Position numbers and translations under genes: made by a program. From an uncultured Taibaiella sp. (GTDB taxonomy: Bacteria; Bacteroidota; Bacteroidia; Chitinophagales; Chitinophagaceae), in the NCBI GenBank assembly GCA_937871155.1, contig CALMXV010000373.1:1-12660 (forward strand): 12,660 nt of DNA, written 5' to 3'. This document shows positions 1 through 6,062 of the stretch, piece after piece (within the stretch, counting starts at the first letter, position 1; every line of letters starts with the position of its first letter). Under the pieces are notes generated by a model, which was given only the letters and a program-made list of their open reading frames with translations, was not told where the DNA came from and did no database searches.

Positions 1-1
1 C

Positions 2-232
2 CATCAAGTTGAAGTCATACAATTGAAAATGCTACGAGCATTAAAAAAGAAAAATGCTGTTGATATTACTAGAATTGAAAAAGTTAAAGACCTTTTGTTT
101 CCTCAAGAGAAACTACAAGAACGTGTAGAAAACTTTATTGAATACTACCCTTATTATGGCGCTGCTTGGATAGATAATTTATTAGATTGTATAGATCCGA
201 TGCGTAATGAGTTTTTGGTAGTGTATGAATAA
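2..232 (+). CDS. bshC: Bacillithiol biosynthesis protein BshC, C-terminal end (partial)
   Basis: The reading frame is open to the left edge of the window, so only about the last 76 residues are present and the true start lies outside. An in-frame TTG at 23 is internal and is not a credible start. BshC is the enzyme proposed to add cysteine to glucosaminyl-malate in the last step of bacillithiol synthesis, a cytoplasmic low-molecular-weight thiol pathway. The recognisable part is the family's C-terminal coiled-coil and tail: a lysine-rich helix (KMLRALKKKN), then LFPQEKLQERVENFIEYY, then YGAAWIDNLL and a short beta end (EFLVVYE). The LFP...LQER.ENF..YY.YG..FI order matches BshC proteins as I remember them. 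The catalytic Rossmann core is not visible, so activity cannot be judged. A bacillithiol-using YfiT homologue lies about 8.5 kb away at 8693-9232, which agrees with the organism making this thiol. Confidence 0.82.
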   Translation, partial: HQVEVIQLKMLRALKKKNAVDITRIEKVKDLLFPQEKLQERVENFIEYYPYYGAAWIDNLLDCIDPMRNEFLVVYE

Positions 233-325
233 AAATTTATTTCATGGTTCAAGTTCTTAATACAGTCGCTACAAAGCTTTTTCGTAGAAAATTCGTCTAT
301 ACTTACATCGCATAATATATCTACT

Positions 326-333
326 TATCTTTG
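326..333 (+). promoter_or_regulatory. Bacteroidota -7 promoter element (TATCTTTG)
   Basis: This is a perfect match to the TAnnTTTG -7 consensus of Bacteroidota primary sigma factors, 16 bases before the ATG of the beta-barrel gene. I see no clear TTTG -33 box at the usual spacing. Transcription starting a few bases downstream would leave a leader of roughly ten bases. The identical octamer occurs upstream of the yfiT and yjjG genes in this window. Confidence 0.65.
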
Positions 334-349
334 TTTCAATTCATCTACC

Positions 350-997
350 ATGAAAAAACTCACAACGATTATCATTTGCTTACTACTTATTACTAAGAGC
401 TATGCCGAGCGAAGAGACCGCGACAAAGTGGATGTTGGTTTGAAGGTAGGAGTCAACTTCAATCAGGTTAATGGTGACTATTGGAACAATGGATATAAGG
501 CCAACCTAATGGCAGGTGCCTATCTTTTTTATAAAGGAGGAATGGCGGGCATCTCTATCGAGCCTCTTTATACACAATCTACCTTTGTAACGGGTCAAGG
601 TTTTGGTGATCTATATGCAGATTTTTATCAAAGCACTACAGACACTATTCAAAAGGGTACGTTTCAATTAAATTATTATAATGTACCGGTACTATTGAAT
701 ATAAAAATTCTTCCAAGAATATGGTTGCAATTAGGCCCTCAGTTTAGTGGTGTGCTATCAGTAAAAGACAACGACCATTTGCTTAAAGATGCCGAAAGCT
801 TTTTTAGCAAAGCAATGATATCCGGCGTGGGTGGGCTTTGGATAAACTTACCGGCAGGCATTACCATCAGTGGGCGTTATGTTTTAGGACTCAATGATAT
901 CAACATCAACTCAAATACCATGACGAATAATAAAACCATCGAAGACCAGTGGCAACAAAAGATGTTGCAAGTTGGGATTGGCTTTACCTTTTTATAA
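350..997 (+). CDS. Outer membrane beta-barrel protein, PorT-like family
   Basis: The 215-residue protein starts with a classic signal peptide: a Lys-Lys N-terminus, a hydrophobic core, and a likely cleavage after SYA at about residue 19. The mature part is built of alternating polar and hydrophobic strands typical of small eight-stranded outer-membrane barrels. It begins with VDVGLKVGVNFNQV and ends with a hydrophobic last strand (MLQVGIGFTFL), the kind of C-terminus recognised by the BAM complex. This pattern fits the 'outer membrane beta-barrel / PorT-like' group that is abundant in Bacteroidota. Members are structural or of unknown function, so no substrate can be assigned. The ATG is supported by the signal peptide and by a perfect -7 box at 326-333. 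The next gene starts 21 bases downstream on the same strand but has its own candidate promoter. I am confident of the class and location, not of a specific role. Confidence 0.8.
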   Translation: MKKLTTIIICLLLITKSYAERRDRDKVDVGLKVGVNFNQVNGDYWNNGYKANLMAGAYLFYKGGMAGISIEPLYTQSTFVTGQGFGDLYADFYQSTTDTIQKGTFQLNYYNVPVLLNIKILPRIWLQLGPQFSGVLSVKDNDHLLKDAESFFSKAMISGVGGLWINLPAGITISGRYVLGLNDININSNTMTNNKTIEDQWQQKMLQVGIGFTFL

Positions 998-1006
998 AAA
1001 ACCGAG

Positions 1007-1014
1007 TATATTTG
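1007..1014 (+). promoter_or_regulatory. -7 element (TATATTTG) four bases before a start codon
   Basis: This is a perfect TAnnTTTG match in the 21-base gap between the beta-barrel stop and the ATG at 1019. Bacteroidota transcripts normally start several bases after this element, so the mRNA would begin at or next to the ATG and be effectively leaderless. No convincing -33 TTTG is visible at the standard distance, and the element could be fortuitous in AT-rich DNA. Confidence 0.5.
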
Positions 1015-1018
1015 TCAA

Positions 1019-1597
1019 ATGAAAAACAATAGAAACAGCTTTATATTAACAATCATATTTATCCTAGTAGCCGCTATTTCACGCATTATCAGCCACGAAA
1101 TGCAATGGTTTAATTTAGCCCCAATAGCTGCGGTAGGTTTATTTGCCGGTGCCGTTTTATCGGATAAAAAATATGCCTTTCTTTTTGCCATCTTAGCTCA
1201 GCTTTTAGGTGATGTATATTTAGAGTTATTCACTAGCTGGCCTGGGTTTTATGGTATCGACCAAGCTTTTGTTTACTTAGCTTTAATTGCTGTAACGATT
1301 CTAGGTTTTGGCATGAAACAACAAAAAGCTCTTTCAATTTTAGGGTTCTCAGTTAGTGCTGCTGTGCTATTTTTCGTAGTTAGCAATTTCGGAGTATGGG
1401 TAGCCATCCAAACCGGCAAAGCGGATGTATTTGGCTATGGTACCGGTGTTGCAGGTCTTATCAACACGTATATTGCTGCTATTCCTTTTTTTAAGAATAC
1501 TTTAATCAGTACGGTTGCTGGCAGTGCTATATTATTTGGAGCTTATCATCTATTGCAAAATGGAATGGCTACCAAATTCCAAAAATCAAATGCATAA
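1019..1597 (+). CDS. DUF6580-type integral membrane protein (ECF S-component-like)
   Basis: This is a 192-residue hydrophobic protein with about six predicted membrane helices (roughly residues 8-24, 33-47, 52-70, 82-98, 105-128 and 163-179) and no cleavable signal. Conserved-looking patches are FNLAPIAAVGLFAGA near residue 31, LLGD near 62-65, NFGVW at 123-127 and AIPFFKNTL at 154-162. I associate these with the DUF6580 family, small proteins sometimes annotated as putative ECF-transporter S components. If so, it could bind a vitamin or other micronutrient in the inner membrane and work with an energising module encoded elsewhere, because no ATPase or EcfT gene is nearby. The substrate is unknown. 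The gene follows the beta-barrel gene closely, but its own -7 box lies immediately upstream, and a strong terminator follows at 1621-1646, so it may be a single-gene unit. Confidence 0.72.
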   Translation: MKNNRNSFILTIIFILVAAISRIISHEMQWFNLAPIAAVGLFAGAVLSDKKYAFLFAILAQLLGDVYLELFTSWPGFYGIDQAFVYLALIAVTILGFGMKQQKALSILGFSVSAAVLFFVVSNFGVWVAIQTGKADVFGYGTGVAGLINTYIAAIPFFKNTLISTVAGSAILFGAYHLLQNGMATKFQKSNA

Positions 1598-1620
1598 ACC
1601 TAACTTTTAGCATACTTTCA

Positions 1621-1646
1621 AGCGCACCTTTCCGTGCGCTTTTTTT
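1621..1646 (+). terminator. Rho-independent terminator after the DUF6580-type gene
   Basis: A perfect 7-bp GC-rich stem (AGCGCAC at 1621-1627 and GTGCGCT at 1634-1640) encloses a 6-base loop and is followed directly by a run of T to 1646. It lies 24 bases after the stop of the membrane-protein gene. Its right arm contains an in-frame GTG (1634) that would be a poor start for the next gene. The true ATG at 1652 is only five bases beyond the T-tract. Confidence 0.85.
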
Positions 1647-1651
1647 ATACC

Positions 1652-1996
1652 ATGAAGCAACAGGAGAAAATAAAAGTCTTTATCAAAGTCAATTCGTTTT
1701 GGGCGTTCCTAGCTGCTAGGAAACTGAAAACTACCAATATTGCTTTGGTAATTGGGCGAACTATTTTCTTACACCAAACCACTGCTGAGAGTTTTTTGTC
1801 GTCAAAAAGATGGTTGCTTCATGAGCTAAAACATGTACAGCAATTTCAACGTTTAGGTAGGATAAAATTTCTATGGAAGTATTTAAATGAAAGTATTTCC
1901 AAAGGTTATTACCAAAATGCACTTGAAGTAGAAGCTCGCGCTGCAGAAACGGATTTGTCTCTTTTAGACAACTATGAGATAATCATTAAAAAGTAA
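1652..1996 (+). CDS. Small HExxH putative zinc peptidase-like protein (DUF4157-type)
   Basis: This is a 114-residue protein with no signal peptide. The centre carries LLHELKHVQQF, a gluzincin-type HExxH site with His57, Glu58 and His61, followed by the V-x-Q often seen in DUF4157 domains. A downstream EVEARAAE stretch (about residues 92-99) could supply the third, acidic metal ligand. Short stand-alone proteins of this type, with an IGRTIFLH segment before the motif and a WKYLNES segment after it, are common in Bacteroidota. Their substrates are unknown, so peptidase activity is inferred from the motif only. I chose the ATG at 1652 over the in-frame GTG at 1634 because the GTG lies in the right arm of a terminator hairpin and adds only six residues (MRFFYT). 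The gene converges with comEC, with 26 bases between the stop codons. How it is transcribed is unclear because a terminator abuts its start. Confidence 0.72.
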   Translation: MKQQEKIKVFIKVNSFWAFLAARKLKTTNIALVIGRTIFLHQTTAESFLSSKRWLLHELKHVQQFQRLGRIKFLWKYLNESISKGYYQNALEVEARAAETDLSLLDNYEIIIKK

Positions 1997-2022
1997 CAAA
2001 GGATTTATCATGGCAAATTGTA

Positions 2023-4113
2023 TTAGGGCAGATGGGCAATATAGGCTCCATCTATCATGGTAAAGTGAGCCGGAATCTGCTTTTTTTCACAGCTATCTTT
2101 CCATGCTTCTACATTTTTTCTTCTTTGTTTTCCGGTTATTATCAACTGACGAAAGGTAATCTTTTGTTGAAGTACCGTTGCATCAAATTTCGGAAGTGGA
2201 TAATGAATGACCAGATAATCTATTGGTGGCAGCGTCGTTACACTATCAGTTACTACCTCTTTCAGGAATAAAATAGTTTTATTTCGAATGAAAAATATTT
2301 CCTGACCCGTTCTCTTAGTTTGCTCTTGCAAAGCTCTATTGACTACATGGTTTTCTTTCGTTGCATATTGAAGCTGTGATGTTGTGACGGTATCGATACC
2401 CTTAGAAAGATTTGTAAAATATCCGCCATTCAAGTATTCCGCATGAGTTTGTTTTGAAACATTATAAACAATGAACTGATGCAGATTATTAGCTTTCCAT
2501 TGCTTGATATTAAAAGATAGTAATAATATACAAGTAGCTATTAAACCTAATTGCAATGAGCGTAATGAGTGATATATGAGAAACACTATTAAGGAAGCAA
2601 TAATGAAGTAGCACAGTAATAACTCCACCCAAGTCAAATGTAAATACTTTAAGAACTCAGGATTCATAAGGCTGATATGATAAAGTATCCATTGGAATAC
2701 TGTAACAATTCCAGTAACAATACTTGCTAATAGTGACGCCAGAAAAGGGATTGCGCTAAATGCCATTATAGAAATTCCTAAACTCATCACAACTCCCATC
2801 AACATTACAGCCACTACATTCGCTACTAAAAACATAGCTGGGAGCAAATGAAAATAATAGACAACCAAAGGAGCAATTAATATCTCTGCAGCAAGGCTTG
2901 CTGCTATTGAGCTCCAAATAAACTTTAAAATTTTATTAGGAGGTTGATACCAATTCAATATTCGTTTATAAAAAATGATTAACGATAAAACCGCTACCAC
3001 TGACAATTGAAAGCCTACAGCAAAAAGCCACATGGGTTGTACCAACAAGATAAAAAATGTTGCAGCCAATAAGGTATTTAGCGCAGTATGAGACTTACCT
3101 ATGATAACCCCAATTGCCAGTAGACTGAACACAACAGCAGCTCTTACTGCCGAAGGAGGTGCTCCCGCAACCATTACATAAAAGATAACCATCGGAAGAG
3201 CGATTGCAAGTTTTATCCATTGGTGTTTTACCTTTTTAATCCAAAACAAAGCACTTGTGATTAATAGCATTAGAAAAGCAATGTGACCACCAGAAATAGC
3301 TACTATATGTATAATGCCAGTATCCACATATAGCTGTCTATCTTCAGCACTAAAGTTTATTTCGTCGCCCAACAACATAGCTTGTAACAAGCCAAGGGCA
3401 CTCGCATCTTTCACATAATGTGCTATTGCTTCCATTCCCCATTGGTGTGCTTTAGCAGATGCAGATAGTTGATGTAAAGCGCCTTTTTCTACTAACAAAT
3501 ACTCTTTGCTGCTAATAAACTGTTGGTAGTATATATTCTTTCGTTCACAAAACTTTCGATAGTCAAATTCATAGGGGTTTCCCATATTAGTAATGGGTTG
3601 CCATCGTGCCGATAGCATCAGTACATCTCCTAATTTTGGTGGTGGTAGGCTGTCTTGCTTATAAATATAAACGAAGGCATTGCCGGCAGTAGGCACTATT
3701 TTATTGTTGATGATAAGCCCTTCTATTGTTACATTTAGTTTCCACGTTCGTTCTTTTTCATCTGGTACATCTATGATTCGAATAAGGCTGCCCGTGGCTT
3801 CTTTTAAATGATGTCCGTACCAATTCGTTTGATTCTTTATATCCGCCATACCAGCAGCTAAATACCCTAAACAACTCATTGAAATAAAGAGTGCTATTGT
3901 TTGAAATAGCTTACCGATGAACAGAGACTTTTTTATCCATAAGAACCCAGTAACAGAACTAACTAACAACAAGCCTAATGAAATCCAATGCCTAGTTGCT
4001 ACCAAACCTATTTGCCACCATTCATAGCATAAAATACCCAAAACTAAAGCCAACAATAACCTAAAGAAAGGTGCTCGTTCCCAGAAAAAATGTTGTTGAC
4101 TCCATCTATTCAT
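2023..4113 (-). CDS. comEC: ComEC/Rec2-family membrane protein with degenerate C-terminal domain
   Basis: ComEC forms the inner-membrane channel that carries single-stranded DNA into the cytoplasm during transformation. The 696-residue protein has N-terminal membrane helices and a soluble OB-like insert (DUF4131 region, roughly residues 20-190). A polytopic 'Competence' domain follows, with the hallmark LLGDEINFS...TGIIHIVAISGGHIAFL; ISGGHI is at 273-278. The last ~150 residues (about 543-696) sit where other ComEC proteins carry a metallo-beta-lactamase-like domain. Here the HxHxDH metal site is absent, and only a vestigial pattern remains (YLVIHYPLP where LVVSHHGS is usual, then IDGAYI near the end). 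I took the ATG at 4113 because it gives the typical start MNRWSQQHFFWERAPFFRLL. An upstream in-frame ATG at 4161 would add 16 residues and overlap the divergent gene. No comEA or pilus genes are nearby, so actual competence is not shown. Confidence 0.9.
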   Translation of the reverse strand: MNRWSQQHFFWERAPFFRLLLALVLGILCYEWWQIGLVATRHWISLGLLLVSSVTGFLWIKKSLFIGKLFQTIALFISMSCLGYLAAGMADIKNQTNWYGHHLKEATGSLIRIIDVPDEKERTWKLNVTIEGLIINNKIVPTAGNAFVYIYKQDSLPPPKLGDVLMLSARWQPITNMGNPYEFDYRKFCERKNIYYQQFISSKEYLLVEKGALHQLSASAKAHQWGMEAIAHYVKDASALGLLQAMLLGDEINFSAEDRQLYVDTGIIHIVAISGGHIAFLMLLITSALFWIKKVKHQWIKLAIALPMVIFYVMVAGAPPSAVRAAVVFSLLAIGVIIGKSHTALNTLLAATFFILLVQPMWLFAVGFQLSVVAVLSLIIFYKRILNWYQPPNKILKFIWSSIAASLAAEILIAPLVVYYFHLLPAMFLVANVVAVMLMGVVMSLGISIMAFSAIPFLASLLASIVTGIVTVFQWILYHISLMNPEFLKYLHLTWVELLLCYFIIASLIVFLIYHSLRSLQLGLIATCILLLSFNIKQWKANNLHQFIVYNVSKQTHAEYLNGGYFTNLSKGIDTVTTSQLQYATKENHVVNRALQEQTKRTGQEIFFIRNKTILFLKEVVTDSVTTLPPIDYLVIHYPLPKFDATVLQQKITFRQLIITGKQRRKNVEAWKDSCEKKQIPAHFTMIDGAYIAHLP

Positions 4114-4152
4114 TAAATACAATATACGAAGTAACTTCCTTAATTTTAAAGG

Positions 4153-5193
4153 GTGAAGCATTATCTATTCTTGTTAGGGGCTTTATTGCTTTTAGCGCTA
4201 CCTTGTAAGGCACAAAAAAATTCGGAACAGCAGTTAATAGCTGCTATGTTTAAAGCATTACAAATGCAAAATGATAGTGTCTTTGCTACACTCTTTGCCA
4301 ATACAGATTCTCTTTGTGATTGGGTAATGAAATATACGGAGGTAAATAGTGCACCCTATCAAAAAATGTATTTTACTAAACATAACGAAGCCACTAAAAA
4401 TGCTAACAACACGCTTATTCAGCAAGCTATACAAGAAAACTTGGATACTTTTTTGGAGAAGTCTAAACTGCTAGATATCCATTGGAACAAGACCGTCTTC
4501 ATCCGTTATGAATTGGATAAGATTAGAACCGGACGTGGCTTGATGATTGAAAAAGTAGCTTCAAATCGTTTCTTAGGTTATCTCTACTTTAGAGATGAAG
4601 ACACAAGGAAACATTTTGTCTTTACGGTGTATGATATTTTCCAAGTACATGATAATTGGTATGGAGGCGAGCTGGTAAATATTTATGAAGGACAAAACAA
4701 AGAAGACTATGAAAAAGCTTATCGAAAAGAGCTTCGATTGCTTTTAGCAAAAAGGGATGATACTACTTCTACATTAGAAAATAATAATGGTTCAAAAAAT
4801 ACCGATAACCGCCAGACTAATACTGTAAAAGAAGTAGTAGGCAGAAAGTTTTATAAAGGAAAATTTGATAACGAAATATCGGTACAGCTTTATGTAAGGT
4901 ACATCAAAGGGCCTTGTGATGGAGGGGTGTGTAGCTGGGAGGCTATTTTTAAGTTTGGCGATGAAGATGAGTATGTCTATATGGATGTGAGTAAAACAGA
5001 CGAGGGAAGTTGGTTGTTTACCGAAGACTTAGGCGGCATGGAACTTACACTGCAAGATGGTGTCTATACCGGAAATTGGGCAGCTAGTGATTCTAAAGCG
5101 GAGTATGATGTAAATCTAAAAGAAGTAAATCTATCTTCTAAAAAAGCAAAGCAATTTGATGAAGCCATAGAATTGATGAATAGTGCTGAATAA
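4153..5193 (+). CDS. Exported protein of unknown function with C-terminal beta-rich domain
   Basis: I do not recognise the family. The protein has 346 residues from a GTG start, which is supported because it gives a textbook signal peptide (LLGALLLLALPCKA) with cleavage before Gln21. The next ATG would destroy the signal. Residues 22-195 form a mixed helical and beta domain with a short cysteine-poor core ending near NWYGGELVNIYEG. A charged, Asn/Thr-rich linker covers about 195-228. Residues 232-325 form a beta-rich domain (FYKGKFDNEISVQLYV ... YTGNWA) resembling residues 50-145 of the lipoprotein at 9270-10445. Two cysteines (PCDGGVC, 255 and 260) could form a disulfide outside the cytoplasm. 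The gene is divergent from comEC, with 39 bases between the chosen starts. A weak TAATTTTA element sits four bases before the GTG. The protein is probably periplasmic; no enzyme motif is evident. Confidence 0.72.
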   Translation: MKHYLFLLGALLLLALPCKAQKNSEQQLIAAMFKALQMQNDSVFATLFANTDSLCDWVMKYTEVNSAPYQKMYFTKHNEATKNANNTLIQQAIQENLDTFLEKSKLLDIHWNKTVFIRYELDKIRTGRGLMIEKVASNRFLGYLYFRDEDTRKHFVFTVYDIFQVHDNWYGGELVNIYEGQNKEDYEKAYRKELRLLLAKRDDTTSTLENNNGSKNTDNRQTNTVKEVVGRKFYKGKFDNEISVQLYVRYIKGPCDGGVCSWEAIFKFGDEDEYVYMDVSKTDEGSWLFTEDLGGMELTLQDGVYTGNWAASDSKAEYDVNLKEVNLSSKKAKQFDEAIELMNSAE

Positions 5194-5225
5194 AAAACGA
5201 CTGCCCAATTTATAGGAACAGTCGT
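5191..5225 (-). terminator. Hairpin terminator for the ftsK-lolA transcript
   Basis: A 7-bp perfect stem (ACGACTG at 5197-5203 and CAGTCGT at 5219-5225) encloses a 15-base loop. Read on the minus strand it is followed by a T-run (5192-5197), as in an intrinsic terminator, about 98 bases after the lolA stop. The T-run overlaps the TAA of the convergent plus-strand gene. On the plus strand the same hairpin lies just after that gene but lacks a good T-tract, so it is probably stronger for the minus-strand transcript. Confidence 0.65.
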
Positions 5226-5322
5226 ACTTAAAAAATGTGCTTATTTGAGTTGGCTTTCCGCTTTCTTATAATTATTTTTTATTTGGAAGTTTCTGAAATG
5301 AAGCCTTTATGATTGATGTATA

Positions 5323-5967
5323 CTATCTTAAATCTACGACTTCCACACCCGGGTGTTTCTTGGTATCAAAAATAAATGAAGCATCGGTTACTGCAGCATT
5401 AGGAGTAAAGCCACTTACTTCGTAATGATATTGGTTTCCGTTTTTTTCAAAGACTTCGCCACCGGTAATCGTATTGGATTTATCGAACGCTAAAAGTACT
5501 TTTTTAAATTGCTTGGCACTACTCTTCGGTACCATTTCTATAATATTAACTGACTTGCCTGCAAAGGTTTTAGAGCCTCCATAGGTGTAGGTATATTCCT
5601 TATCATAAAAATTGGTGAAAAGCTTGGTTGGTGACACAGTCGCTTCAGAAGGGTTGTAATTACTTACTTGTACTTCATTACTCTGTTTTACAAATGTCCA
5701 TTGGGTTTTGCCATCACAAATGATTTCTTGGTCGCCCATGGTCACTCGATATTTCACACCCTTCATCATAAAGCTTCCCTTTTTACTTTGTGCTGTTTTA
5801 GCATTGGCACCTTTTACAGATAAAGAGAAATTTGCTTTTAGCGATTTTAAGCCATTCATTTTTTTACTAGCCGCATCTAAGATTGCTTTAGCCTTTGCGT
5901 CTTGAGCCATTGCAGTATCTGCTACCATGCTTATAGCTAATGCAGCAAGTAGGATTAATTTTTTCAT
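5323..5967 (-). CDS. lolA: Outer membrane lipoprotein carrier protein LolA-like
   Basis: LolA is the periplasmic chaperone that accepts lipoproteins released from the inner membrane and carries them to the outer membrane. This 214-residue protein has a cleavable signal peptide ending in AMA before Gln22, so the mature protein is about 193 residues, the usual size. The mature start, KAILDAASKKMNGLKSLKANFSLSV, matches the LolA pattern of an amphipathic helix followed by the first strand of the open beta-barrel. A strand-rich body follows (KKGSFMMKGVKYRVTMGDQEIICDGKTQWTF), with the characteristic DGK.xW and a late VTDASFIFDTKKHPGVEVVDLR tail. The gene lies 95 bases downstream of ftsK on the same strand, an order also found in many Proteobacteria, and I see no perfect -7 box in the gap, so co-transcription with ftsK is plausible. 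A dedicated LolB is not expected in this phylum. The exact lipoprotein clients are unknown. Confidence 0.88.
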   Translation of the reverse strand: MKKLILLAALAISMVADTAMAQDAKAKAILDAASKKMNGLKSLKANFSLSVKGANAKTAQSKKGSFMMKGVKYRVTMGDQEIICDGKTQWTFVKQSNEVQVSNYNPSEATVSPTKLFTNFYDKEYTYTYGGSKTFAGKSVNIIEMVPKSSAKQFKKVLLAFDKSNTITGGEVFEKNGNQYHYEVSGFTPNAAVTDASFIFDTKKHPGVEVVDLR

Positions 5968-6062
5968 TTTATATACTGTTTATTATTTAACGATGTTATA
6001 TTCCTATTTCTTAGTCGTTCCCTATTAAAGTCCTCTATGTTTCTAATGGATACGCTTTAGAA

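Noticed and set aside
23..232. A complete 69-residue small protein starting at TTG 23
   Set aside because: The frame is open to the window edge and the residues match the BshC C-terminus, so this is a truncated larger gene.
1634..1651. GTG start for the HExxH protein at 1634
   Set aside because: The codon forms part of the right arm of an intrinsic terminator, and the six extra residues are just a translation of that arm and its T-tract.
2032..2271. Plus-strand 79-codon frame over the comEC 3' end
   Set aside because: It is antisense to the comEC C-terminal region and has no recognisable protein features.
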